A DNA stretch of 64,000 bases from Microbotryum silenes-acaulis (taxonomy: Eukaryota; Basidiomycota; Microbotryomycetes; Microbotryales; Microbotryaceae), in assembly GCA_003665825.1 (NCBI GenBank), contig QPFY01000002.1:744001-808000 (forward strand). The letters are read 5' to 3'. Each line of letters begins with the position of its first letter. The first letter of the stretch is position 1. The notes below the pieces were generated by a model. The model was not told where the DNA came from and did not search any database. It saw only the letters and a list, made by a program, of their open reading frames with translations. Positions 21,076-35,221 of this stretch are shown here, piece by piece. Made by a program: the position numbers and the translations under genes.

Positions 21076-24000
21076 ATGACCAGCTCATTGCGACTCCGAC
21101 TCGGCCCAGTTGTGCAGCTCCTTGCGCTTGCCTGGGTTGCGGTCGTCTCCGCCCAGAGCACGACTGGGACTTGCGACAACGATGGCCTCTTCAACTCGTC
21201 GACGAACAGCTGTTCCTGCCCGTCCGGGTTCGGCGGCGCGAACTGTTCCCAGCTCGTCTGCTCCAACCCGATCACCAGCACCTCCTCGCGTGCTCCGTTT
21301 AACATAGCACTCGCCGGTTCATCTGGTAGCACTGGATGTGCGGCCCAATGCACGGCGGGGTGGTCGGGCCCGATGTGCTCCATTGCCAACGGCAGCTCGA
21401 CCTGTCTCGCCGCGCTCACCAACAATCTCGGCGTGTCGGGGCAGACGTTCACCACTTCGGGTGTCTACGACGACATCGTGCATAACTCGGGAGCGTATGT
21501 GTGGACCGAAGGGTACACATACTGTGATGTAGTGGTATGTTGACGCTTCCCTGTGTAACTTTGGGGGCTCCAGAGCTCTCCTGTCTCGGCGTGACGCCGT
21601 GTCGGATCCTGAGACTACCTTCTGTTGATCACCGTCCGGGACTTCGTCCTGGCAGTTTTTCCAACGCTGACAAAAGGATTCACCGTCCACCCCGACTACG
21701 GCTTCGTTCTATGCAGAATCCAACGTTGCAAGCCGTCTATGCTGGTACCACAGCCCTGGTGTTTCAGAACTCGTTCGACACGGCCGATTCACTCTACGTC
21801 AAGTCGTCGGTGCCGAACAGGGGCATGCAGGCCACGCTGTTCTACGCCGCACCGACGGATAACACGACCCTCATTGAGCAGTTCTACTGTGCCGCCGACA
21901 CGTGTACCCAACAAAATGCGACTACGAATGGCAAGACGACGGTGACCTGGCAGTGCTTGAACCTCAAGTTAGTCGGGGCTCTCTCTTTGAACTTCTCTCC
22001 TGTCTCATGGTGATCACCGCATTAGCGCGCTTGCAAACCTTAGACCGTATTGCTTACCGCAATCACTTTTTGCGCATGTGCAGATGTCGCTGCATTCCGG
22101 GCACTCAATTTTGCGGAACAGGCGCACTCGATCTCACTGACACCATTGGTGGCCTCAACGGTGGCATCGAGGTCACGTGCGATGGCGATGGCCCCGTTTG
22201 CGACTTCAAACAAAGCGTGCTTCAAACGATCTTTGGTGCCCAAGGGCTGGAACTCAACTCGTGCCAACACAGCGAGTGCACACGATCCGCGACGATCGTG
22301 ACGCTTGCTGCTCAGCGTGTCAACGACTCGACTACTGCGGGCGCGGAACTCAGCCACGGTGTCATCATCGGCTTGGCCATCGTTGGCGCTTTCATCGTCG
22401 CTCTGCTTGGGTGTTTGATTTGGGGCTGCGTTGTGCAGAAGAAGGCGAGAAGAGCCGCAACGGCGTTGGCGGACGACCAGCAGGATGGCCCGGTTGGTAT
22501 GCACTGGTCGGGACTCAGCTATACGCTGCCACAGCGACGATTCGGCGTGCTCGGTCAACGACGTCGAGCAGGACGCGTTATCTTAGATAGTCTGAGTGGC
22601 GAGGTGCAACCTGGAACGTTGTGCGCCATCCTTGGTCCGACCGGCGCCGGAAAATCGACCTTTGTCGAACTCCTCGCCGGCAAACACAAGAACGGCATCA
22701 CTACGGGCAGCATCCACCTTGTGCTTGCCCAGGGTGCTCGTTCCCGCAAGGTCCAGGTCGGAATCGTGGACCAGCATGACATGCTCCCTGCAACCGCGAC
22801 CGTTCGGGAATGCCTTCATTTCGCTGCGGAACTTAAGATGCCCGAAACCACGACCCCGTCCGAGAGGAAGGAACGCGTGTGTGAGGTCCTCACCCTTCTT
22901 GGTCTGATCGAGTGCGCGGATACGATCGTCGGCGATACAGAACACCGTGGAATCAGTGGCGGAGAACGTCGTCGAGTCTCCATCGGTTTGGAACTGCTCG
23001 CCACCCCCGCGGTTCTCATCTGCGACGAACCCACGAGTGGCCTCGACTCGTCCGCGGCCAAGAAGGTCATACAAGTCCTTAAAGATCTGACCAAAGGCGT
23101 CACGGGTGTCCGTACGACCGTCATCACCACGATCCATCAACCTTCGTCGCCCATGTTCAACTTGTTCGATCAGCTCATCCTGTTCGGCTCGAGCGGTCGG
23201 ATGATGTACTGCGGCGACGCCCACAACGCGAGCGCCTATTTCGCAACCCGGGGAGACCCCGTGCCGTACGAGTGGAACCCGGCTGATCACTTCCTCGAGC
23301 TCGCGGTGGCGCCGTTGCTGCAGCTTGGCAGCGGAGACACGCTCACGAGCGACGGGCACGACGAGAAGAGAAACTGGGGCGACAACACCTGCTTCATCGA
23401 CACGCCGACCGCATCGATGCACTCGAAACCGCAGGCCTGTGCGCTTACACAATTCGAGGCGCTCGCCAAACGCGAGCTGCGCAATCTGAAACGCGACCAC
23501 TCTTTGGTCGTTATGCATGTCGGGACCGCAGCCCTCCTTGGGGCGTTTATCGGTGGCATGTACTTCCAGGTCGACCTCACGATCGGCGGTTTCCAATCAC
23601 GCGTCGGATCGCTCTTCTTCCTCGGTTCCTTGATCGTGTTCTCGTCCTTGTCGGCGTTGTCAAACTTTGCAAACTACAGGAGCCTGTTCCTGCGCGAGCG
23701 CGCGAACGGATACTACTCGCCCATCTCGTGGCTCGCCTCGCGAATCGTCTTCGATCTCATCCCTCTGCGCATCATTCCGATCCTTATCGTCTCTTCGATC
23801 GTGTACTGGATGGTTGGCCTGAGCCCCGATGCGGCCCACTTTTTCAAATACTTGCTCATCCTCGTGCTCTACAACATGTCGACGGCCGTGCTCAACTTCC
23901 TGCTCGCCGCGGTCATCACAGACACTGGCAATGCGATTCTAATCTCTTCAATTCTTAATCTCGCTCAAATGGTATGCCCCGAGCTATCATCGCGATGACG

Positions 24001-24423
24001 TGCATGCGTGCTCATCTTTGTGTCCGCATTCTCAACGCAGGCTTTCGCCGGATTCTTCATCCACTTGGACTCGATCCCTGCCGCGCTGCGATGGATCCAG
24101 TGGCTTTGTCCGTTGAAATACCTCCTCGAAGCTTTGACCGTCAATGGTGGGTTCTGCGCCTTCCGTCTATCGGCAACAGGGTTGAACCAGGGCTAATCTT
24201 GGGAACGTCTTCATACTATCCAGAAATCTCGGGCGGGCTAATGATCGTGGACACGTTGCAAGGCGTCAAAGTCTCGATCTCTGCCAAGGTGATCATGATC
24301 TCGCTCTTCGGATTTAACACGGACGCCTACTATCGAGATGTGTTGGTCATCGCCGCGTTCCTCATCGGTTTCGCGATGATCCTCACCGTCGCGGTCGTAT
24401 TCAAGCTACGAGAGATTCGATAG
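21076..24423 (+). CDS. ADP1: ABCG-family half-transporter, Adp1-like
   Basis: Five exons (21076-21534, 21717-21967, 22084-23971, 24041-24146, 24224-24423) give 967 residues. A signal peptide precedes a Cys-rich luminal or extracellular region with EGF-like pieces (CSCPSGFGGANC), then one membrane span near VIIGLAIVGAFIVALLGCL. The nucleotide-binding domain has Walker A GPTGAGKST, signature SGGERRRVSIG and Walker B VLICDEPTSGLDSS. A C-terminal ABC2 domain with about six membrane helices follows and ends KLREIR. This order (EGF region, ABC, TM) is that of yeast Adp1, whose substrate is unknown. The last junction, joining ALTVN to EISGGLMIVDTLQGV, restores family-like sequence. The first ATG with a clear signal peptide was taken as the start. 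Confidence 0.93.
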
Positions 24424-24638
24424 GGTGTTCCAATCTTTGTTCTTTGTTCTTTTTCCTGCATAGTCTGCCCTCGCAAATTTATCGTTCTCTCTCACCTACA
24501 CCATCGCTCTCAATTTCTTGGTTCGGGTGGACCTTCAAGACCTTCGAGATTCGCTATGGCGCTCTTGCATTACCATAATCCTGTTCATATACCTGAAGAG
24601 AAAGCTCATAGCGAACCAAGATTGTACGGTTCCGACGC
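24424..24638. other. Convergent 3' gap
   Basis: A short gap between the tail-to-tail transporter and acetyltransferase genes. It is T-rich after 24430 and probably holds both poly(A) sites. Confidence 0.5.
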
Positions 24639-25777
24639 TCACAGCTTCTTCCTCATGTACTGTCCGAAAAGAGCAACCGCCGATTGTCAATCTCGTGGTT
24701 TACCGAAGCGGCACGGCTTGTGTGCCGTCCTATTGGCCGGGAAAGGACTGCCACGCACCACAGCGTTCAATATGACCTGTTCACCGGTCTTTTTGTGCAA
24801 CTCGGGGTACCTCGGCACATTCTTCCTCAAGACTTCGTACCCACGACGCGCGTACCAATCCTCATTGATGCGTTTACTCGGATCGAACGCCAGCCCCAAC
24901 GTTCTTTCCCACCAGGCCGGATCACGAGCGAGGTCCCCATCAAGCGTCGTCAATGTGATGTACTTTGCGCCGTATTCAGGTGTTCTGGCCATAGCTTCGA
25001 GGAGGTCCATCACGAGCGAACCGAGACCAAGACCTTGCTGCGAGAGGAGGAGGAAGAAGGAGGTGAAGGTGATGTTGCCGAGTTTTTTCGAAGCGAGCGT
25101 CTCATCGTTTAGCATGTCTTCCCAGTCCTGCATGTACGAAAGGTTTCGGAATCGGTCAGCTCAGGTTGGAGGTAGGGTTGTCGCGCATATAGCTCCTGTA
25201 GCTCACCAGAGATGCATGTCCAATGGGCCTAAAGTCCTCGGAGATCGGCCTAGGGGAACGAGCTTCGGGGTCGTTGGTCAAATTAAGCTTCTCGAGTTCG
25301 GGCAGGGGCTTGGCGGCGAAATAAGCCTGAGCGGCCGGCGTCGACGACCTCATGACCCATACCAGACCCTGTTCAGCGATGAGAAGAACGTCAGACTTTC
25401 GGGTTCTTGCTCCGGCACATCGTGGCGGAGATCTACTGGCTCAAGCCTCCCACTGCAGTTCTTGAATCTTCGCCTGAGAGTCATCCCACGCACCTTCAGT
25501 CTTCGGCGAGCCTTGTTGCACCACCCCTCGACGAGATCTTCATTCCAACCGCAAATCTTTGAGAATTCCCACGACCCAGTATCAGCATCTCCTCACTATG
25601 AAACGAGATCTCAATATGACCCCCTCCTCGATCGCGCCGGGATCACGTGGAGGAACTTGAAAGCTGACTCACTATCCTCTGACGCTTCAATTCCGCGACG
25701 TGCAGTTCACTCTCGGGATCAAACTTTACCAAATGCACCAGTTCATCCTTTCCAGGCGTATTCACCGTCACGGCCAT
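24639..25777 (-). CDS. GNAT-family N-acetyltransferase
   Basis: Five exons (25777-25673, 25556-25494, 25368-25207, 25127-24759, 24659-24639) give 239 residues. The central exon has a GNAT acetyl-CoA-binding pattern, FLLLSQQGLGLGSLVMDLLE, with a Q-x-x-G-x-G loop, then YITLTTLDG and the late motif WYARRGYEVL. The last coding exon is only seven codons (YMRKKL and stop), reached by a phase-0 splice that replaces an otherwise longer read-through. The family transfers an acetyl group from acetyl-CoA to an amine; the substrate cannot be told from sequence. A similar fungal cytosolic GNAT group has no assigned function. An upstream in-frame ATG at 25846 exists, but the AAGATGG context at 25777 is better. 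Confidence 0.8.
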
Positions 25778-26360
25778 CTTGCTGCCGAGTGAATTCGAGG
25801 GAAGCAGTGAAAAGGAGCGTGAAGGCAGAGGCAGAGCGGAGGCCAAGTTTCGCGATTCAGAGATCGACTGGAGCGCGTGGTTCGGGTCACGGAATGGGCC
25901 GAGCCGAACGCCGAACGCCGAACGGCTGCGACACCGCCTTGCTCTTTGTGACGATCCGAAGATGCCTGATCAGGATATGTCATAAGGACGCCAGTTCTTG
26001 GCAAGCCGACGGGCAAATTTTTGACTTGCTATGTGATCTCGGTATCATCTCAAGGCTATCATTCCGTTCAGGTCATGCATTGCTGGTGTCGGGCCCAAAA
26101 TATTTCGCGACATAGCGCTACCGAGCCCCGTCCGTCGACGGTGTCAGGGTTGAAGCTGGAGGGCGGAGGGCCAGGCATGGAAGCGTGAAACACGTTTGAA
26201 GAATGCGTTAAACTACAAATAAGGGCAGGTGGATCTCAGAGCTGAGAGGCAAAGATTGTATAGGCCACGGTCGAAGCACTCTTTTGATCGATCCCGGACG
26301 ACGGCCTCAACGGGACTGAGGCGGTGCGCGCCAGAAAGAGATCGCCGACCCGTTCTCAGC
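25778..26360. other. Intergenic between acetyltransferase and MEX67
   Basis: The two flanking genes run in the same direction (minus). The long plus-strand frame that crosses this region is antisense shadow. Nothing else is seen. Confidence 0.5.
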
Positions 26361-28997
26361 TCAGCGCTTGACAAAGGCCTCGGCGGGGATCGCACCGCTC
26401 GCGTGCAGTTGCTGGAAGTTGGCCAAGGCGGTTTCGGGGACCCAGGCGTTTTGTTCGAGACACATATACGCGAACGAGTAGGTGAGGTTCGTCACGGATT
26501 GCAATTGGAGGACAATCATCTGTTGCTCGTCCGTCTGCGGCGCCCCAAGCGGGTATGAAAATCTGGTCAGACTTTGCGGAAGCGACGCTTGATCCTCGGA
26601 CTAAACGTGACTACATACAATCCCTGGTGCTCGTTCTTGAGTAGCAGTCCCAGTTGAGACAGGTCCAGCTGCTGCTGAGGGTGCGTCCTTGCTGTCTTCA
26701 GGAGCCCATGCGATGGGACTTGAATACCCACGCACAGTCATTTGCTCCGATACGATCACGCACGGCCAGCCAGCATTGTGCGCTCTGCGAGGTACGAGAT
26801 GTTCAACAAATCAGTGGCCACGTTAGACGACTCACGTATATTCGTTGAAGACTACTACTCACGGGGAACCAGGAGGTGCCGGCGCCAGAATGAAGGTTCG
26901 ATCGAACGATCGAACACCGTTGCAGGGCACTGTGCACCGCGGGTTTAGAAGCAGGGTTTAGTGAATGCTCAAGTATTTAAAAAGTATAGAAAAGAGGCAA
27001 GGCAAGTAATCTACTCGCATTCGGTGAATTCGCCATGAACGCAAGCCATAATGACGGTCTCGGGCTCTCCACCCGGTGCACTCGGCCCGAGGAACGCAGG
27101 CAATGTGAAGCAATCAAACACGAACTTTGTCGGATCGTCGAGCGGGTGGTGGGTCTTGGGCAACGAATTAAGGGACCGAATGACGTCCTGAGGCGTGAGT
27201 TGGAGCGTCGCGACGCGTTTCTCGGGCCTTCGGACCCGCGTCAGGTTCCGGCTCCCCGTCGCGGTGATGTAGTCCTTCCAGTCGAGCTTGTGCTGATTCG
27301 GCAACAACTTGTCATGCTTGGCACCGATGCGCTTTGCTCGTGACCTCGACGGTGGGACCGTGTCTGTGCTGAAGGAAAATGTACAGGAGGGTGCATACAC
27401 AGGCAGCAGCGTCGAACGATCCGAGTCATAGGCGGGGAAAAATTTGCCCAAAAAGCCGGCCACAAAGTCGCGCGTAACTTCGAGGTCAAAGAATCCTGGA
27501 GCGATTGGCACAGGAAATACGATCGCTTCTCGATTTCGTCCTTTGGCGGCTTGTCGAGCGAGACCAGGGGAGAGACCGGCGGGGAGATCCGACGCGGAAT
27601 CGCCGGGTCGGTCCGAGAAAGCAATGGAGGTGTCGATTGGTTCTTGGTCCAACGAGGAGAGCGTGCTGAACCGCCGGGCGATTTGTCTGGAACGTCGTGT
27701 TGACTTTACTGTTCAGTTCGAGTGCTATGAAATCAGACTCCACACTTCCTCACCTTTTGTAGTCACTCTTTTCGACCATGGGGTTGCCCTTGAGGACGAG
27801 CTCCCTGAGCTTGGGGAACCCCTTGGGCTTGCCATCGTTCCGAACCTTGCCCGTATGAGGACTCAATGGGTCGAGGTCGTGGAAGGCCCTGAGCCTGTTG
27901 TTAGCGAGCGACAGGTTCTCGATATTGGGTAGTGATGTCGTGAGGAGATGGGGTGAAAAAGGGAGCAGGGAAGGAAAGTTGTTGTTGGCGAGGGAGAGTG
28001 AGACGACCTATGTGCGAGCGATGCGGGGTCAAATGTTAGCCCACATCATCTTCTACTGCACCACATGCAAGATGCGATGATGGCGTACCTCTGGGAACAT
28101 CTCGGCGGCGAGTTTCCACCACACGGCGGCGAGGTTGGTGGCGCTGTCCTTGTGACCGGGAGGCATGATGCCGTACTTTTTGAGGGTCGGGTCGTCGGCG
28201 AGGTACTCGAGATTAAGCATGCGCAGTTCGACTGAGTAGCGCATGCTGAGGAACAAGCGCAGATTGTCGATGTTATTGGTCGAACGAGGCGTCTTCTTGG
28301 CCGAGTCGTCGTGTCGATTTGTGTCGTGAATCACGGCGGGCCCTGGATTTCGACCTCCACTCGGCCCTGCTCTACCGCCTCGATTCCCTTTACCCGGCTG
28401 TGGGACCAATGGTCTATGATGAGCATTCCTTCCTTTTTGCAGAGATTGACCGGGCACGGTGGGCGGTGAACTCGGGGGTTGACTGATGTGGCCGCAGCGC
28501 GTCGAATTCACAAGTCACGTCCCGTTCAAAGCAGCCGAGCTGCTTCCTTTCACGAAATGCACTAGAGCATGCGACCCGGAGCGCCAAGTGAGCTGTGCAC
28601 GTCTGCTAGCTGTGTTGTCGACCCATCGTGCTGTGACAGCGACTGCAGCAGCTGCCGGTGTCCGTTGCCGAACGTCGACCACGCCCTGAGATGACTGTGT
28701 ACTCACCCTTTCTCCCATCGGCCCACTCGATCGATGACCTCCCATCTTCCCCTTCCTAACAACCCCACACGAAGCATCACTCATTCCGACATCCTCATTC
28801 CTTCGAGCGCCTCTCCCACCTGCAGATCCAGCCGCAGCACCTCCGGCTGCTCCTCGGATCGATGTACCTCCTGTACCTGAGACCGAGCCCGAGCCCGAGC
28901 CCGAGCCCGAGACCGAGACCGAGACCGAACCCGAGCTTCCATTGCGAGAGGGAAGAGCGGCTTTGAAGATGGCGGCTGCTGCTGCGGGGGTGGCCAT
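26361..28997 (-). CDS. MEX67: mRNA export receptor Mex67/NXF1
   Basis: Seven exons (28997-28707, 28397-28089, 28007-27754, 27686-27019, 26929-26863, 26784-26619, 26534-26361) give 642 residues. A Gly/Ser-rich N-terminus is followed by LRR-type segments (LRMLNLEYLADDP, VVSLSLANNNF, IENLSLANNRLRAFHDL, LRELVLKGNP) and RRFSTLSSLD. The NTF2-like domain spans about residues 300-540 (FLGKFFPAYDSDRSTLLPVY ... VHGEFTE, then SFDRTFILAPAPPGS). A UBA-like TAP-C domain that binds FG nucleoporins ends the protein (QNAWVPETALANFQQLH). With Mtr2/p15 this receptor carries mRNPs through nuclear pores. I saw no RNP fold before the LRRs. The intron after GEFTE must use a GC donor (GCGAGT at 27018) to keep phase. 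Confidence 0.9.
28881..28935 (-). repeat. Hexanucleotide run encoding Ser-Gly/Ser-Val repeats in MEX67
   Basis: GAGCCC/GAGACC hexamers repeat about nine times and encode alternating Ser-Gly and Ser-Val in the N-terminal tail of Mex67. Confidence 0.75.
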
Positions 28998-29605
28998 GCT
29001 TCTGACTAACTACAGGTCGCGCTCCGGCCGGACGGTCGTCGCGGGTGTTGGGTGCGACGCGCGCCGTGCGAAGAGAAGCTCGAGCGTTTGTGCTGCCCTT
29101 GTCGTCTAGAGCTGTCGTCAGTGGTGTGTCCTGGAACGGTATCCGAGAGCACCCCTAGTTCGTTGTACTACTGTTCGACCCGAAGAAGCCGTCGTTCAAG
29201 GTCCGCCCCGAGCTGGCGAGAAGGAGGGATGATGAGACGGATGAGGTGGTTCGAAAGAGGAAAGTGCGCGCGCTCGTCAAGTCACAGAGTGTCAAAGTCA
29301 CGCGCCGTGATTTATTTTCTGGCCCGATTTGGCTTGGGGTGCGACGTGGCCTATGACTCGGACGACGCGACGGCGGCGGGGGATGAAAATTGAAAGGGGT
29401 ACAGGGGTACAGGGGACCCAAGTCCATTACATGTCCAAGGTAATAGGTGCCAGGATGGCTGAATAGGAAGTAGGCAAAACAAAGAAGTAGGTCATAAGGA
29501 CCGAGCAATGCTCCGAGCAGAACCACCCGGAATTGGATCGAGACAGAGAAAAGACTGGTACAAAAAATCAACTCTAGACTCAAGGTAGAAACCACCGCCA
29601 GCTTC
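28998..29605. other. Intergenic between MEX67 and CTP synthase
   Basis: A same-direction gap: MEX67 promoter side and the 3' side of the CTP synthase gene. No gene is supported. Confidence 0.5.
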
Positions 29606-31996
<2,391 letters not shown>

Positions 31997-32266
31997 CGTG
32001 GCGCTCCTTCTTTCGTTGTCGGTCGACGTGTCAAAGAGTCAAGACTGGCGCGCGACGACGAGCGCTGCCAGGGGGCAAAGCATGCGAGGTCATTTACTAC
32101 TAGGTCATTTGCGACTTAGGCCCCATTCCATCCCGAGCCGAACTTAGTGGTTGGTACTAATGGCACATCTTCGGACTCCGTCGGCAGCTCTTCACTAAGT
32201 TGGAGAGTTCTATGAATGATATTCGCGGCTTACATCTCCTTTTCTACCCAAACGCGTCTGACTACC

Positions 32267-33919
32267 CTACTTCGAGTCGATTGGCCCATCGATAATCGCC
32301 TTGATGAGGGGTTTCCCATCCCCACCTTTGCCGGCTTGATTCGCCTTGAATGCCGCATTCGCATCGCGGAAGGAGAAGCTGGAAAAAAACTCCCAAAGCT
32401 CAGAGTCAGTAATGTAGACGTGGGCGTCGTCAAGAGTATGATCTGGCCATGTTAGACCGACACAGCGCAGAACAACTTACCGGTGCGTGATCAAGCGATC
32501 GAGGTTGATCAGACCCCTCGCGACGAGGTCGATGCTCATATCGTAGCAGCCGGGGCCGTACCTGAACGAACCCTTGAGCGTCACCTCCTTGACGAGCAAG
32601 GTCGACATGGGGATATTGATGCTGTCGTTGCCCATCCCGACTTGGACACACGTTCCGCCGTGCTTGACGACGTAACTGTCAGGGGTTGAGTGTAATGAAG
32701 TCAGCGACGGAGCTCTTTCAATTCAATCCTTGACAGACCGCTTTCAAAACGAAACATACACTCCAGTCTGGATGCACACCTCTGCACCCGTGCAGTCAAC
32801 AACGAGATCGACACCGGTAGGACCACGCTCGTCAAAGCCGAAACGCGATCGAATCTCTCGAGCCGAACGACTCGAATACTCGAGACGCGATTCGCCTTCC
32901 TTGGTGGGAGGAGGGATGAAGTAGTCGTTGGCAGCGTACGAGGCCGCGAATTCGAGTCGAGCTTGCTGAATATCTATATAAAGGGGGGCCGAGCCAAGCA
33001 TAGGGTTCAGTAAAGGGAACGCCGGAGAGTTTGTTCCAGATAGGGGCACGCACCGACGGCGATGACTTTTCGGGCTCCCAACGCTTTGGCAACGGCCATA
33101 GTCAGCAATCCAACGGGACCAGCTCCAAAGACTAGGATGGTCGACGCGAGTTCGTTCACATCAGCTCTTAAACTCGGGGGTGGCGTATATCGACAGATGT
33201 TGGCCCTCGACTCACCGACGACATTGGCGCCGAGGGGCATGCGAGCCACTTTGGCTACAGCCATCACGGCAACACTAAGCGGTTCCATGAGGGCGCCTTC
33301 CTCGAGTGAGACCGTCTCGGGCAACTTGTATGCCAAATCGCTGGGCAGGCGGTAGAAGCCAGCGAGTGTGCCGTCATAGGGCGGTGTCGCGGCAAAGACC
33401 ATGTCGGGGCATCGATTGTAGAAGCCTTCCTTGCACACATTGCACTTGCGGCAACTCTCTCCCGGTTCAAGAGCGACTCGGTCACCCTTCTTGAGCGTCT
33501 TGACCGAGGAGCCGACCTTGACGACGACCGCCGCCGTCTCGTGGCCGAGGACCATGGGTTTCTCGACGACGAAGGCACCACATTTGCCGTGCGAAAGGTA
33601 GTGTACGTCCGAGCCGCAGAGACCCGTCTTTTTGGGAGCGACGATAACACTGTTGGGTCAAGATCCGAGACTGTCAGAATTATTCCATTGAAATGCTTCG
33701 ACGAGCCTGCCTGCTGCTACCTCGGAGACGGCGACCGGAAACGCGGGCCGGGCCCCACATCACCCGCGAGACGGGCCGGGTGTTGCTGGGGACTTACTCA
33801 TGGGGACCGCATTCAGTGGGAATATCACGGTCCTCAAAGGCAGTGTCCTCGATCCCCCGGAGTACGTAGGACGGGTTCGTGGTAGGGATCGACAGATCTT
33901 CTTGTTTCGCTGCGGGCAT
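32267..33919 (-). CDS. XYL2: Zinc-dependent polyol dehydrogenase, probably xylitol dehydrogenase
   Basis: Six exons (33919-33798, 33649-33216, 33131-33054, 32973-32760, 32675-32481, 32378-32267) give 384 residues, normal for the medium-chain family. Catalytic-zinc features are GLCGSDVHYLSHGKCG and GHE in MVLGHETA. The structural-zinc Cys set is ESCRKCNVCKEGFYNRC. FAATPPYDGTLAGFYRLP is typical of xylitol/sorbitol dehydrogenases, which oxidise xylitol to D-xylulose with NAD+ in pentose use. The Rossmann motif is VFGAGPVGLL. Exon ends rejoin conserved text, as in THR joined to FSFRDANAAF. L-arabinitol or sorbitol dehydrogenase remains possible from sequence alone. Upstream, the gene shares a 1.3-kb divergent region, with a large palindrome, with the TPR gene. 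Confidence 0.9.
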
Positions 33920-35221
33920 GGTTGCGGAGAGAGAATAGAGTGGAGGTGGAGCTGTGGAGGCTGTGGAGGAGAGTAAGATGAGAAAGGCGAGTGCAGGGGA
34001 AGTTTAGTGATCGAGTATACCGCGGTGGCACGAGGTTGATCTACTGGGAATCAACAAAGACAGCACTCACCGGCAAGGACTTGGGGTAAGAGGGTTGTGG
34101 AGCGAAGTCAAGAGGAAGCTCAAGAGTCGACGACGACGGTAACGAAGGGTTCAAACGAGCTTTTTGCCGACGCTAGCGTGGGCTGAGGCGCTGAGGCCTC
34201 TGCACCTCGGCACAAAGACGAACCTCGTGCGAAATCGATCAAGACTTTCCGACCGCTCAGCCGACGTCACATGCACTTGCGGCATTTAAGAGATGAACGA
34301 GCTCGAACGCTTGTTCCGTTTGATCCAATAGATAGCGAATGTTCCTGGTGACCTCTAGCTGTACCCACCCATCCACAGCGGGGCTGAGGGGACCTGGCCG
34401 AGGAGCTAAAATTGGGTCCGACGACTCGGAGGACAGATCGTCGTCTAGTAGTCACTTTATCTGAGGCCGGTGCTGCAAGTATCATTCACAAAACTTCAGA
34501 GCTGTGGTGAGCTGTTCAGAGATCTTGTTTCTTGACCGAGGGTAGCAGGTCTGAAGGCCAAGTACTCCATGGAGTCCCACATCAGCAAAATGGGCACTCG
34601 GCGCGCACCGCTTAAAGGCGTTTAAGCCCCGCTTAAGGACGCTTAAGGACGCTTAACAAGACGCGGGGCTTAAGGACGTCTTGTTAAGCGTCCTTAAGCG
34701 TCCTTAAACGGGGCTTAAGCGCCTTTAAGCGGTGCGCGCCGAGTGCCCATTTTGCTGATGCACGTGTTCGGTCGTCACTTCGGAGAACCGGCAGCGTTTT
34801 TACCCCCGCCGAAAGCTGGAAGCTTGCGCCAGTGTTGACTCTGCGGAGATGCGCACAACGGAGATTGGTTACTTCAACACCGATGCATGCTGCCTTAAAT
34901 ACAAAGGGCACGTCAAAGGCAAGAGTTGGGGACAACCGGGGCAAGAGTCTTGGGGCGCTGAATACGAAGCCCGGTTTGATCGGCGGCGGTCCGTGCGCTC
35001 CGAACGGTCCAGTCTGTCAGTCTGGCAGACTTTTTTTTTTTTGACTTCACCGTGAAGATGGGATTAGCGTTCTGGCCAAGTTGGATTGTTGTATCGTCGG
35101 CTGCGCTCCTTTATGTCCGCGCTCCTATCTCACGATTGCCCCCACAGAGCGCGTAGCAAAAGCACTCACACACCACCACCACCCATACGAACCACCCCAT
35201 CTGAGGCTTGTGTGATTGAAG
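33920..35221. other. Divergent upstream region of XYL2 and the TPR gene
   Basis: The promoters of both genes should lie in this 1.3 kb. It contains the 181-bp palindrome at 34580-34760 and a T-run at 35029-35041. No gene is supported. Confidence 0.5.
34580..34760. repeat. Near-perfect 83-bp inverted repeat with 15-nt loop
   Basis: The left arm 34580-34662 and right arm 34678-34760 are reverse complements at 81 of 83 positions, separated by 15 nt. Each arm starts CATCAGCAAAATGGGCACTC and contains several GCTTAAGGAC units in tandem. The DNA could form a cruciform and its RNA a long hairpin. No open frame lies in it and no clear target duplication flanks it. A foldback element or MITE is the likely class. 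Confidence 0.9.

Noticed and set aside
22583..23596. 337-codon minus-strand frame across the ABC transporter
   Set aside because: Antisense shadow of the ATP-binding domain.
24556..26115. 519-codon plus-strand open frame
   Set aside because: It lies opposite the five-exon GNAT gene, has no domain, and its length reflects GC-rich antisense sequence.
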